Assembly (NCBI RefSeq): GCF_003688995.1
Contig: NZ_PENI01000036.1
Location: 1 to 64,000 of the forward strand
Length of the DNA: 64,000 nt
Direction: 5' to 3'
DNA from: Streptomyces shenzhenensis
GTDB taxonomy: Bacteria; Actinomycetota; Actinomycetes; Streptomycetales; Streptomycetaceae
Part shown: positions 25,622 to 33,547 of the stretch, in pieces
Layout of the letters: every line of letters starts with the position of its first letter
How positions within the stretch are numbered: the stretch's first letter is position 1
Notes under the pieces: model-generated
What the model was told of the DNA's origin: nothing
The model's input: only the letters and a program-made list of their open reading frames with translations
Databases searched by the model: none
Made by a program: the position numbers and the translations under genes

Positions 25622-26854
25622 TCAGCCCCCGTCCCGGCTTTCGGCCGCGCGGTACGCCGCGGCCAGCGCCCAGCAGCACACCGCCCCCAGCGCACCGGCC
25701 CCGACGACGGTCGCCCGCACCCCGAACGCCTCGGCGGCCACGCCCGCCAGCGCCATGCCCACGCCCTGCACGGTCATCAGCCCCGCGCTCAGCACGGTCA
25801 TGGCCCGCCCGCGCAGCTCCTCCGGCACAGCCCGCACGAACCGCTGGTCGAGGCCCAGCGTGTACGCGGACCCGGCGCCCGCGACCAGCAGGAGCAGCAG
25901 CGAGACCACGAGCCCGGGGCGCAGGACGTAGCCGAGGTAGGGCAGCAGCGTGAGACAGACCAGCGGCAGCGCGATCCGCTCCCGGGCGGCCGGGCCGAGC
26001 CGCGCGCCCGCGTACAGCTCGCCCAGGACCGTGCCGACCGGCAGGGCGCACATCAGCAGGCCGAGCCCGGCGGAGCCGACGCCGAGCGCGTCGGCGTACG
26101 GGGCGGCCAGCGCCTCGGGGACGACGCAGAACATCGCGGGTACCCAGAAAAGGAGCAGCTGGAGGCGTATCCGCCGGTCGGCCATGAGCAGCCGGGCGCC
26201 GGTGAGGGAGTCGCCGAGCAGGGCGCCGGTGTCCCGGGACCGGGCCGGCCGGCCGCGGGTGCCGAGGCGCAGCAGCCCGGCCGAGCCCAGGAAGGTGGTC
26301 ACGGTGATCAGCAGCGCGTGCCGCGGCGACACCACGGCGAGCAGCAGTCCGCCGAGCCCGTACCCGACGAGCAGGGCGCTCTGCGCCACGATCCGCAGCA
26401 GCGAGCGGCCGAGCACGAACAGATCGCCGCCGCCGAGGACGTCGGCGAGGGTCGCCATCCGGGTCCCGGCGAACACCGGCGCGACGACGGCGACGCAGCA
26501 GCGCAGCGCGAGCAGTCCGCCGATGCCGGTCCCGGGCACCACCATGAGCGCGACGCACCCGGCGCACACCAGGTCGCACACCACCAGCACCCGGCGGGCC
26601 GGGAAGCGGTCGGCGATCCCGGCGAGCAGGGTGCCGCCGAGCACGTACGGCAGAAAGCCGAGCGCGAAGGTCAGCGCGCTCAGCAGGGGCGAGCCGGTGA
26701 GGTCGTAGACGAGCACGGACAGCGCGATCTCGCTGACGATCACGCCGAGCATGGACAGCGTGTGGGCGGCGAAGACGGCCCGGAACTCGGGCACGGCGAA
26801 GACCCGGGCGTACCCGGTGGCCGGCGGCGCCGGCACCTGCTGATCTGATGTCAC
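25622..26854 (-). CDS. MFS transporter (MFS_3-like exporter)
   Basis: A 410-residue 12-helix major facilitator. The conserved loop LLAGIADRFPARRVLVVCDLV (the TM2-TM3 A-like motif) and the C-terminal repeat RFVRAVPEELRGRAMTVLSAG are typical of actinobacterial MFS exporters. The start is GTG 26854; the frame extends 68 codons upstream, but that part overlaps the promoter region and the divergent gene. It is divergent from an ArsR-like regulator that probably controls it. Substrate unknown. Confidence 0.88.
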   Translation of the reverse strand: MTSDQQVPAPPATGYARVFAVPEFRAVFAAHTLSMLGVIVSEIALSVLVYDLTGSPLLSALTFALGFLPYVLGGTLLAGIADRFPARRVLVVCDLVCAGCVALMVVPGTGIGGLLALRCCVAVVAPVFAGTRMATLADVLGGGDLFVLGRSLLRIVAQSALLVGYGLGGLLLAVVSPRHALLITVTTFLGSAGLLRLGTRGRPARSRDTGALLGDSLTGARLLMADRRIRLQLLLFWVPAMFCVVPEALAAPYADALGVGSAGLGLLMCALPVGTVLGELYAGARLGPAARERIALPLVCLTLLPYLGYVLRPGLVVSLLLLLVAGAGSAYTLGLDQRFVRAVPEELRGRAMTVLSAGLMTVQGVGMALAGVAAEAFGVRATVVGAGALGAVCCWALAAAYRAAESRDGG

Positions 26855-26866
26855 GCACGGCAGCGT

Positions 26867-26912
26867 GCACGCGCGCGTGCCGTCGGCGTAAAGATTCGGT
26901 GTGCGCCGAATC
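26867..26912. promoter_or_regulatory. Palindromes in the MFS/ArsR divergent promoter
   Basis: GCACGCGCGCGTGC (26867-26880) is a perfect 14-bp palindrome. GATTCGG (26893-26899) and CCGAATC (26906-26912) are perfect inverted repeats with a 6-bp spacer. Both lie in the 106-bp gap between divergent starts, so they are candidate operators for the ArsR-like protein. Confidence 0.5.
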
Positions 26913-26960
26913 CGGTCGGTGCACCCGCGGCTCCACGCCGTCGCGCCCGGGAGGTCCGTC

Positions 26961-27947
26961 ATGCCGTCGCTGCTGCACTTCGAGGAGATCGACTTCCTGC
27001 GCTGCCGGTTCGCCGTGTCGCCGCTGTGGGAGACGCACCAGGCGGTGCGCACGCTCAAGCGCGCGGACCGGCGCGGCTACCACGCGCCCTGGCTGCGCCG
27101 CATCCGCACGGCCGCGGCAGGTCTCGACCTCGCCCCGCTGTGGCTGCTGATGCCGCGCCGCGGCCACTCGCCCGACTGGCTCGGCCCGCCCCCGATCGGC
27201 CCGACGGCCACCTTCGAGGAGGAGATCGCGGCCGTGCGCGCGGCCGATCCGGCGGCGGCACGCGAGGACACCGCCCGGTCGCTCGGGGCGACCCCGGGGG
27301 CGCTGGAGTCGCCGTACGGCCGGGCCTGGCTGGCCGACCCGGAGCGGATGGTCCGCGACCTGGCGGACCTCCTGGAGGAGGCCTGGCGGGCGCTGGTCGC
27401 ACCGGACTGGCCGCGGCTGCGCACGCTGCTGGAGGCGGACATCGCCTTCCACTCCCGGCGGTTCGCGCAGGTCGGTCTCGGCGGGCTGCTGCCGGAGCTC
27501 AGCGACCGGTGCGGCTGGCAGGGCGGGACGCTGACCGTGGTGTCGCCCGGGCGGCACGAGCGGCGGCTGGGCGGGCGGGGCCTGGTGCTGATGCCGAGCG
27601 TGTTCGTCTGGCCGGACGTCGTCAGCTCCTTCGACCCGCCGTGGCAGCCCGCCCTGGTCTATCCGGCCCGTGGCATCGGCGGCCTGTGGTCCGAGCCCGC
27701 GGGCCCCGCGCCGGACCGGTTGGTGCGGCTGCTGGGCCGGGGCCGCGCCGCCGTGCTGGGCGCGCTCGACGAACCGGCGAGCACGACGGCCCTGGCCCGC
27801 CGTCTCGGGCTCGCCCCGTCCTCGGTGTCCGCGCATCTGACGGTGCTGCGCGACGGCGGCCTCCTGACCGCACGCCGCTACGGCCACGAGGTGCTGTACG
27901 AACGCACACCACTCGGCATCGCACTGGCATCAGGAGAACAGGGATAG
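26961..27947 (+). CDS. DUF5937/ArsR-type winged-helix regulator
   Basis: A 328-residue protein. The N-terminal ~230 residues are an effector-type domain found in actinobacterial regulators (FEEIDFLRCRFAVSPLWETHQAVRTL; PWLRRI; FHSRRFAQVGLGGLLPELS). The C-terminal ~75 residues are an ArsR helix-turn-helix (LDEPASTTALARRLGLAPSSVSAHLTVLRDGGLLTARRYGHEVLYERT). The start ATG 26961 has GGGAGG 7 nt upstream. It probably regulates the divergent MFS exporter. No metal-binding Cys cluster is seen, so a metal inducer is unlikely. Confidence 0.85.
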   Translation: MPSLLHFEEIDFLRCRFAVSPLWETHQAVRTLKRADRRGYHAPWLRRIRTAAAGLDLAPLWLLMPRRGHSPDWLGPPPIGPTATFEEEIAAVRAADPAAAREDTARSLGATPGALESPYGRAWLADPERMVRDLADLLEEAWRALVAPDWPRLRTLLEADIAFHSRRFAQVGLGGLLPELSDRCGWQGGTLTVVSPGRHERRLGGRGLVLMPSVFVWPDVVSSFDPPWQPALVYPARGIGGLWSEPAGPAPDRLVRLLGRGRAAVLGALDEPASTTALARRLGLAPSSVSAHLTVLRDGGLLTARRYGHEVLYERTPLGIALASGEQG

Positions 27948-27999
27948 ACGCCCACGGACCGCGGCAGCCCGCGGACAGCGACGGGCCCCGGTGGTCGGG

Positions 28000-28632
28000 T
28001 CAGTGGCGGTTCGTGCGGCGCAGATGGTGGCTGACCGCGCGCTGGGCCACCGGGCCGAGTTCGTCCAGGGCGGCCACCAGGGCGCCGAGTTGTTCCAGGG
28101 CGTCCAGGGCCGTCTGGGCGCCCCGCTCGTCCACGCCCTCGTACAGCTCGATCCCGACGAAGCCGGCGGCGACCGCCCGTGCCAGCCCCGCCGGGTCGGT
28201 GAACTCGGCGAACGGGGTGGCCGTCAGGACCCGGGTGAGGACCCGCTCGATCTCGGTGATCCACAGGTCGAGGCCGGCCGCCGTGGCCGGGCCGAGCGAC
28301 GCATGGGTCTGGGCGCCGGCCAGCAGCTGGCCGAGCAGCGCGACCTGGCCGTCGGCCCGCTCCTCCTCGTGGATCTCACGGCCGACGGCCAGCAGTTCGG
28401 TGAGGGAGGTGACGGCGGCGAGACGGGCCCGGTACCGGGACACCGCTTGTTCGGCGCCGTAGCGGCAGGCGGCGGCAAGGAGTTCGTCCACCGAGCCGAA
28501 GTGGTAGAAGACGAGCGCCTGGTTGACCCCGGCCGCCGCCGCGACCGTACGGGCCGACGTCTTCGCGATGCCCTGCTCGGTGAGCGTGCGCAGCGCGCCC
28601 TCCAGCAGCTTGGTCTTCGTGTCCGCGGTCAT
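28000..28632 (-). CDS. TetR-family regulator coupled to an SRPBCC gene
   Basis: A 210-residue TetR protein with helix-turn-helix ALRTLTEQGIAKTSARTVAAAAGVNQALVFYHFGSVDELLAAAC and a helical ligand domain. Its ATG overlaps the end of the upstream SRPBCC gene by 4 nt. The operon promoter carries two TTGAGCG/CGCTCAA palindromes that this protein most likely binds, giving autoregulation. Confidence 0.9.
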   Translation of the reverse strand: MTADTKTKLLEGALRTLTEQGIAKTSARTVAAAAGVNQALVFYHFGSVDELLAAACRYGAEQAVSRYRARLAAVTSLTELLAVGREIHEEERADGQVALLGQLLAGAQTHASLGPATAAGLDLWITEIERVLTRVLTATPFAEFTDPAGLARAVAAGFVGIELYEGVDERGAQTALDALEQLGALVAALDELGPVAQRAVSHHLRRTNRH

Positions 28633-29381
28633 GACGGGTGCGCCAGCGTGCACAGGAGGCGTGGGGCACGCGCGCGTGCGGGTGCGGTGCGCCGGCAGCG
28701 CCGGGCGGCCGGGGTGCCGGGCAGCGGCGCCTTGAGGAGCGCGAGGGCCATGGCGACGAGGAGGAGCAGCGGGAACAGGAACGCCACCGTGGGGGCGAGC
28801 GAGCCGAAGAGCGGAACGAAGGAGCCGAGGCCGAGGCCGGCACAGCCCGCGGTGAACACGAGGGCCCGGACCAGCAGCTCGGCCAGCCAGTTCCGCAGCG
28901 CGCGTTCCGGGGTGATCCCGCGCTCCAGCCACAGCCGCAGCCGGTCGAAGGACCAGGCGGTCGCCCAGCCCATCAGCGGGCGCAGCAGCAGCCGGTCGGC
29001 GAGCGCGCCGAGGACGCCGCCGCGCGGGCGGTAGTCGTAGCCGGTGAGGAAGCGGACGCCGTCGCCGTCGGGGACGTAGCGGAAGTAGCCGCCGCCCCCG
29101 GCGATCGGGGAGAGCGGGTGCGGGGTCGCGAAGCGCAGGGCGGAGGCGCGGGTGCCGTCGGGGCGTTCCTTCTCGCCGGCCGAGATCCCGGTGCCGGAGA
29201 TCCTGAGGAAGGGCAGCACACGGGTGGCGTACCGGAACCGCCGCGGCTCGCCCTCCGTGCCCGGCAGCCGGGTGATCTCGGTGAACCGCAGGTCCCAGCG
29301 CGGACGCTGGGCGGGGTCCTGCGTACGGTCCCAGAGCGCGTCGAGATCGGCACGCACGCGTGCCTCCACATAGAGCCCCAC
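28629..29381 (-). CDS. SRPBCC domain protein with C-terminal membrane helices
   Basis: A 250-residue protein. Residues 1-150 match the START/SRPBCC lipid- or ligand-binding fold (EARVRADLDALWDRTQDPAQRPRWDLRFTEITRLPG; YFRYVPDGDGVRFLTGYDYRPRGG). The later part has two or three hydrophobic helices (LVRALVFTAGCAGLGLGSFVPLFG; VAFLFPLLLLVAMALALL) and an Arg-rich tail. The start GTG 29381 follows GGGGAG. It is co-transcribed with tetR; a hydrophobic small molecule could be ligand for both. No enzyme activity can be inferred. Confidence 0.8.
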   Translation of the reverse strand: MGLYVEARVRADLDALWDRTQDPAQRPRWDLRFTEITRLPGTEGEPRRFRYATRVLPFLRISGTGISAGEKERPDGTRASALRFATPHPLSPIAGGGGYFRYVPDGDGVRFLTGYDYRPRGGVLGALADRLLLRPLMGWATAWSFDRLRLWLERGITPERALRNWLAELLVRALVFTAGCAGLGLGSFVPLFGSLAPTVAFLFPLLLLVAMALALLKAPLPGTPAARRCRRTAPARARAPRLLCTLAHPS

Positions 29382-29408
29382 GGTGAACTCCCCAAGCCGG
29401 CCAGGTGT

Positions 29409-29467
29409 TTGAGCGAACGCTCAACAGCCCGGCAGGCAAAGTACACCCGTTTGAGCGATCGCTCAAA
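29409..29467 (-). promoter_or_regulatory. SRPBCC-tetR promoter with two palindromic operators
   Basis: On the minus strand, TTGAGC (29461-29466) and TACTTT (29438-29443) are 17 nt apart. TTTGAGCGATCGCTCAAA (29450-29467) is a perfect 18-bp palindrome covering the -35 and spacer. TTGAGCGAACGCTCAA (29409-29424) is a second copy just downstream of the predicted start. The centres are 42 bp apart, about four helical turns, which suits cooperative TetR dimers on one DNA face. Confidence 0.75.
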
Positions 29468-29504
29468 CCCCCGAACGGGCGGGTGTACGGCGGGACATGG
29501 CAAA

Positions 29505-29529
29505 ACCCCGGCCCCGAGGGGGCCGGGGT
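29505..29529 (-). terminator. Terminator after the thiamine-binding-type gene
   Basis: An 11-bp perfect stem (ACCCCGGCCCC at 29505-29515 with GGGGCCGGGGT at 29519-29529) is followed by TTTT on the minus strand. It isolates the operon upstream from the SRPBCC-tetR promoter. Confidence 0.85.
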
Positions 29530-29558
29530 CTCGCACGGTGGGCGGTCCGGCGGCGGGC

Positions 29559-29852
29559 TCAGCCCGCCAGGTAGCGCTCGACCGTCTCGACCTTGGAGGT
29601 CAGGCCGTCGGTGACACCGGGCCGGATGTCGGCCTTGAGCACCAGGGAGACGCGCGGGGCGCGCTCCTCCACGGCGGCGACGGCGCGCTTCACGACGTCC
29701 ATGACCTCGTCCCACTCCCCTTCGACGGAGGTGAACATGGCGTCGGTACGGTGGGGCAGCCCCGACTCGCGCACCACGCGGACGGCGTCGGCGACGTACT
29801 CCCCCACGTCCTCGCCGACACCCAGGGGCGTCACGGAGAAGGCGACGATCAT
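29559..29852 (-). CDS. MTH1187/YkoF-type thiamine-binding domain protein
   Basis: A 97-residue single-domain protein of the MTH1187 family (MIVAFSVTPLGVGEDVGEYVADAVRVVRESGLPHRTDAMFTSVEGEWDEVMDVVKRAV). Members form tetramers and some bind thiamine or its precursors. Its ATG overlaps the stop of the upstream DUF3817 gene by 4 nt. A role in thiamine handling is inferred only from the family. Confidence 0.85.
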   Translation of the reverse strand: MIVAFSVTPLGVGEDVGEYVADAVRVVRESGLPHRTDAMFTSVEGEWDEVMDVVKRAVAAVEERAPRVSLVLKADIRPGVTDGLTSKVETVERYLAG

Positions 29853-30193
29853 GCGTTGACGACCCCTTCCTTGCGGGCGCGGGCCGCGATGACCGCGTCC
29901 TCGGCCTCCCGGCGCAGCTTGCGCTCGGCGAAGAAGCCGCCGGTGGGCAGGACCGACAGGACGAAGTAGAGGGCCGCGGTCTTCGGGCCCCACTTGGCGC
30001 GGTTCCAGGCGTCGGCCCAGAAGACCACGTACAGGACGAACAGGAGACCGTGGATCGCGCCCATCACGGGTACCGCGTTGAAGTCCGTGGTCCGCTTCAG
30101 CACGGAGCAGAGGAGCAGGATGAGGAAGGACACGGCCTCCGGGGCGGAGACCAGGCGGAGGCGGCGGAGGGCGGTGGCGGTCTTGATGTCCAC
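29849..30193 (-). CDS. DUF3817 integral membrane protein (second copy)
   Basis: A 114-residue protein with three predicted helices and the same HGLLFVLYVVF and PTGGFFAERK motifs as the gene at 24613. The start is GTG 30193, preceded by AAAGGTGA. It is coupled to the MTH1187-type gene, suggesting they work together; DUF3817 proteins have no known activity. Confidence 0.85.
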   Translation of the reverse strand: MDIKTATALRRLRLVSAPEAVSFLILLLCSVLKRTTDFNAVPVMGAIHGLLFVLYVVFWADAWNRAKWGPKTAALYFVLSVLPTGGFFAERKLRREAEDAVIAARARKEGVVNA

Positions 30194-30329
30194 GGGTCAC
30201 CTTTGGTGGGAGTGGGTCGGCATGTCGTCTGGCCCCGGTTTGTGAACGTGAGCACAAACTTCTGCCCATTGTGGCAAACCGGGGAAGACCGCTCGGGAGG
30301 ACCCCCTCCCTCCGCCCCCGCGGGCCCGC

Positions 30330-30335
30330 TACCGT
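30330..30335 (+). promoter_or_regulatory. -10 box for leaderless AIM24 operon mRNA
   Basis: TACCGT ends 6 nt before the GTG at 30342. No ribosome site precedes that GTG, so transcription probably starts on the codon. Confidence 0.45.
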
Positions 30336-30341
30336 CACCGG

Positions 30342-30980
30342 GTGGCGATGTTTCGACTTCAAGGCAGCAGGGTGCTCGCCGTCGAGATGACCGGGGACGC
30401 CGTGAAGGCGAAGAACGGCTCGATGGTCGCGTACGACGGGCGGATGAGTTTCAAGAAGCTGACCGGTGGCGGTGAGGGGCTGCGCGGCATGGTGACCCGC
30501 CGGCTCACCGGTGAGCAGATGACCGTGATGGAGGTGAAGGGGCACGGCACATGCTGGTTCGCGGACCGCGCCTCGGAAATCAACCTCGTCGATCTCCAGG
30601 GGGACAAGCTGTACGTGGAGTCGAGCAATCTGCTCGTGACCGACGCCGGGCTGCGCACCGGGACGACGTTCACCGGACTGCGCGGCGCCTCTCAGGGCAA
30701 CGGGCTGTTCACGACCACCGTCGAGGGCCGCGGGCAGGCCGCGATCATGTCGGACGGGCCGGCCGTCGTGCTGCGGGTCAGCCCGCAGTACCCGCTGATC
30801 GTCGACCCCGGCGCCTACATCGCCCACCAGGGCGAGGTACGCCAGTCCTTCCAGGCGGGTGTGAGCTTCCGCACCTTCCTCGGCGAGGGCGGGGGCGAGG
30901 CGTTCCAGATCCGGTTCGAGGGGGACGGGCTGGTGTACGTCCAGCCGAGTGAGCGGAACACCATTGCGGGGGATGTCTGA
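30342..30980 (+). CDS. AIM24 family protein, copy 1
   Basis: A 212-residue beta-rich protein of the AIM24/TIGR00266 family. Recognisable elements are LAVEMTGDAVKAKNGSMVAYDGRMSFKK, GTCWFADRASEINLVDLQGDKLYVESSNLLVTDAGL, and a C-terminal GEGGGEAFQIRFEGDGLVYVQPSE. The GTG 30342 start (ATG 30348 is an alternative) fits a leaderless mRNA. AIM24 proteins are widespread in bacteria and mitochondria; their bacterial role is not established. It leads a three-paralogue operon. Confidence 0.88.
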   Translation: MAMFRLQGSRVLAVEMTGDAVKAKNGSMVAYDGRMSFKKLTGGGEGLRGMVTRRLTGEQMTVMEVKGHGTCWFADRASEINLVDLQGDKLYVESSNLLVTDAGLRTGTTFTGLRGASQGNGLFTTTVEGRGQAAIMSDGPAVVLRVSPQYPLIVDPGAYIAHQGEVRQSFQAGVSFRTFLGEGGGEAFQIRFEGDGLVYVQPSERNTIAGDV

Positions 30981-31632
30981 GATGGGGCTGCGGGAGATCA
31001 ATTCGAAGATGGTGGAGGCCACCGTGGCCCCCGGCGGGCGGCTGTTCAGCCAGCGCGGCGCCATGCTCGCCTACCGGGGCGACGTCTCCTTCACCCCCAA
31101 CATCCAGGGCGGACAGGGCGGTCTGATGTCGATGGTCGGCCGCCGGGTCTCCGGTGAGGCCACCCCGCTGATGACCGTCGAGGGCAGCGGCACCGTCCTG
31201 TTCGGGCACGGCGGCCACCATGTGCAGGTGATCAACCTCTCCGGGGACACCCTGTACGTGGAGGCGGACCGGCTCCTCGCCTTCGAGGGCACCCTCCAGC
31301 AGGGGACGATGTTCATGGGCTCGCAGGGCGGGGTCATGGGGATGGTGCGCGGGCAGGTCACCGGGCAGGGGCTGTTCACCACCACGCTCAAGGGGCACGG
31401 GGCCGTCGCCGTGATGGCGCACGGCGGGGTGTTCGAGCTGCCGATCACACCGCAGCATCCCGTCCACGTCGACCCGCAGGCGTATGTCGCCCACCACGGT
31501 GACGTCCGTAACAAGCTCTCCACGGCGCTCGGCTGGCGCGACATGGTGGGCCGTGGTTCCGGCGAGGCGTTCCAGCTGGAGCTGAGCGGGAGCGGCACGG
31601 TGTACGTCCAGGCCTCGGAGGAGAAGCTGTGA
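30973..31632 (+). CDS. AIM24 family protein, copy 2
   Basis: A 219-residue paralogue overlapping copy 1 by 8 nt. It repeats the family elements (VAPGGRLFSQRGAMLAYRGDVSFTP; GTVLFGHGGHHVQVINLSGDTLYVEADRLLAFEGTL; GRGSGEAFQLELSGSGTVYVQASEEKL). The ATG 30973 start follows GGGGG. Coupling by overlap on both sides suggests a fixed ratio or a hetero-oligomer with its neighbours. Confidence 0.88.
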   Translation: MSEMGLREINSKMVEATVAPGGRLFSQRGAMLAYRGDVSFTPNIQGGQGGLMSMVGRRVSGEATPLMTVEGSGTVLFGHGGHHVQVINLSGDTLYVEADRLLAFEGTLQQGTMFMGSQGGVMGMVRGQVTGQGLFTTTLKGHGAVAVMAHGGVFELPITPQHPVHVDPQAYVAHHGDVRNKLSTALGWRDMVGRGSGEAFQLELSGSGTVYVQASEEKL

Positions 31633-32429
31633 GCAGGTACGCAGGTCCGGGCTCCGGGCCCGTGGTGTACGACCCGATGACGCTGCCCGCCGACGACAAC
31701 GTCAACGGCTACACCTTCTGCGTGGAGCTGGTGAGCGGGCAGTGGTTCCTGCAGAAGGGGAAGATGATCGCCTACTACGGGGCGATCGAGTTCAACGGGA
31801 TCGGGCACGGGCAGCTCGACCGTCTCGTCCGCACGTCGTTCCATTCGCCGCTGCACGCGAGCGACTGGGTCGTGGCGGCGGGCTCGGGCAAGATGCTCCT
31901 CGCCGACCGGGCCTTCGACGTCAACTCGTACGACCTCGAAGACGGCAATCTGACCATTCGCTCGGGCAACCTGCTCGCATTTCAGCCAAGTCTTGCGCTC
32001 AAACAGTCGATCGTGCCGGGCTTTCTGACACTCATCGGAACCGGAAAGTTCGTGGCCGCGTCCAACGGCCCGGTGGTGTTCATGGAGCCCCCGATCCGGG
32101 TGGACCCGCAGGCCCTGGTCGGGTGGGCCGACTGCCCCTCCCCGTGCCACCACTACGACCATGGGTACATGACCGGCGTGCTGGGCGGTCTACGTGCGAT
32201 GACGGGCATTGGCGGGGCCTCAGGCGAGGAGCACCAGTTCGAGTTCGTGGGAGCCGGCACGGTGCTGCTCCAGTCGACCGAGAAGCTGATGGAGGAGCAG
32301 GCCACGGGGGCCGTTCCGGACGAGCCCGGCGTGCCGGGCGGCGGCGCGTCCGGCGGCCATGGAGCGGGGCAGGGCGGACCGCGCCTTCCCGGACAGCTGG
32401 GAGACCTCCAACGTCGCTTCGGGCTGTGA
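31629..32429 (+). CDS. AIM24 family protein, copy 3
   Basis: A 266-residue paralogue overlapping copy 2 by 4 nt (GTGA). It shares the AIM24 core (FLQKGKMIAYYGAIEFNG; GKMLLADRAFDVNSYDLEDGNLTIRSGNLLAFQPSL; EEHQFEFVGAGTVLLQSTEKL). It adds a CPSPCHHYDHGY insertion with two Cys and three His that could bind a metal, and a Gly/Pro-rich C-terminal tail of about 45 residues. Confidence 0.87.
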   Translation: MSRYAGPGSGPVVYDPMTLPADDNVNGYTFCVELVSGQWFLQKGKMIAYYGAIEFNGIGHGQLDRLVRTSFHSPLHASDWVVAAGSGKMLLADRAFDVNSYDLEDGNLTIRSGNLLAFQPSLALKQSIVPGFLTLIGTGKFVAASNGPVVFMEPPIRVDPQALVGWADCPSPCHHYDHGYMTGVLGGLRAMTGIGGASGEEHQFEFVGAGTVLLQSTEKLMEEQATGAVPDEPGVPGGGASGGHGAGQGGPRLPGQLGDLQRRFGL

Positions 32430-32509
32430 GCGGTAGTCTGCGGAGTGTGACGTCGAACGCGTGCCCACGGTCACACCCCCCTCACTAGTTCGCCTTTCAA
32501 CTTCTTAGG

Positions 32510-32515
32510 TAGACT
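32510..32515 (+). promoter_or_regulatory. -10 box for leaderless marR mRNA
   Basis: TAGACT ends 6 nt before the marR ATG at 32522. The preceding bases (TTTCAACTTCTTAGG) contain no ribosome site at useful spacing. Confidence 0.5.
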
Positions 32516-32521
32516 TCATTC

Positions 32522-32998
32522 ATGGAGACCGAGACGGCCACGCGCTGGCTGACCGATGCGGAGCAGTGCGCCTGGCGCACCCACCTGGAGGTCAACAGGC
32601 TGTTGACGTACCAGCTCGAAAAGGATCTGCAGCCGTTCGGCCTGACGATGAACGATTACGAGATCCTGGTGAATCTGTCCGAGTCCGAGGACGTACGGCT
32701 GCGGATGAGCGACCTCGCGTCCGCCACCCTCCAGTCCAAGAGCCGCCTCTCGCACCAGATCACACGCATGGAGAACGCGAACCTGGTGCGGCGGGAGAAC
32801 TGCGAGTCCGACCGGCGGGGGCTGTACGCGGTGCTGACCGAGCACGGCATGGAGACGATGCAGAAGGTCGCGCCGCATCATGTGGCGTCCGTGCGCAGGC
32901 ACTTCATCGATCTGCTGGCACCCGAGGCCCTGGTGGAGCTGGAGAAGGGCCTGAAGCCGATCGCCGAACACCTGAGAAGCCAGCGCGGCCGCCCCTGA
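32522..32998 (+). CDS. MarR-family regulator
   Basis: A 158-residue winged-helix protein (LTMNDYEILVNLSESEDVRLRMSDLASATLQSKSRLSHQITRMENANLVRRENCESDRRGLYAVLTEHG). Cys in the wing (RENCESDRRG) is the position where some MarR/OhrR-like regulators sense oxidation, though OhrR normally uses an N-terminal Cys. The gene stands alone between the AIM24 operon and the repeat region, so its targets are unknown. Confidence 0.9.
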   Translation: METETATRWLTDAEQCAWRTHLEVNRLLTYQLEKDLQPFGLTMNDYEILVNLSESEDVRLRMSDLASATLQSKSRLSHQITRMENANLVRRENCESDRRGLYAVLTEHGMETMQKVAPHHVASVRRHFIDLLAPEALVELEKGLKPIAEHLRSQRGRP

Positions 32999-33099
32999 CC
33001 CGCCCCGGACGGCGAGCGGACTCCCGCCGCCCACAACGGGGTTCCCCGGCCACCGAACAGCCCGCCGGCGCAGGACCGCCACGAACGGCCCACCGACCG

Positions 33100-33545
33100 C
33101 CGAGAACACCAGAAGCCCGGCGCGGACCACCAAGAAACATCGAACAGCCGACCGCGGCACCGAACCGGCCCACCACGGCACGGCGACGGCACACGACCGA
33201 TCCCCCAGGGCACGGCCCGCCTGCGCGGGCGCCATGAAGCGCAAGCACCGCCGCCACCGAGCCCGGCGCGGACCACCAGGCCGCCGAAGGCGCATCAGAC
33301 AGCCAGCCGCGCCACCGAACCAGCCCCTCACAGCACGGCGACGGCACACGGCCCGGTCCCCGGGGCACGGCCCGCCTCCACGGGCGACATGAAAGCGCGG
33401 GCACCGGCGCCACCAGGCCAGGGGCATCAGACAGACGATCACGGGCCCATCACGGCGCAGCAACGGCACACGGCCCGATCCCCCAGGGCACAGCCCGCCT
33501 GCGCGGGCGCCGAAGCGGCCCGCCGCAGTGCGGCAACGGGCGGGA
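33100..33545. repeat. Degenerate tandem repeat array between convergent marR and meaB
   Basis: Three imperfect copies of a unit of about 120-155 bp. The best conserved core starts CGGCACACG and continues GATCCCCCAGGGCACGGCCC, at 33187, 33342 and 33464. Each core contains a GCCCGC/GCGGGC hairpin (for example 33215-33230 and 33493-33508). An upstream part (GCCCGGCGCGGACCACCA) is seen at 33115 and 33261. All frames give Arg/Pro/Ala-rich shadow ORFs, so I take the 550-bp gap as non-coding. Confidence 0.7.
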
Positions 33546-33547
33546 GG

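Noticed and set aside
30970..31632. Frameshift or split gene among the AIM24 frames
   Set aside because: Each frame carries a complete family core with its own start, and the overlaps are short coupling overlaps, so they are three intact paralogues.
32904..33413. Minus-strand ORFs across the repeat array at 33.1-33.5 kb, possibly a repeat protein
   Set aside because: Every frame gives low-complexity Arg/Pro/Gly/Cys sequence with no start context; units differ in length by non-multiples of three (155 versus 122 bp), so a frame would not be kept.
33187..33510. CRISPR-like repeat pattern
   Set aside because: Only three degenerate units, spacers neither unique nor uniform in length, and no cas genes nearby.
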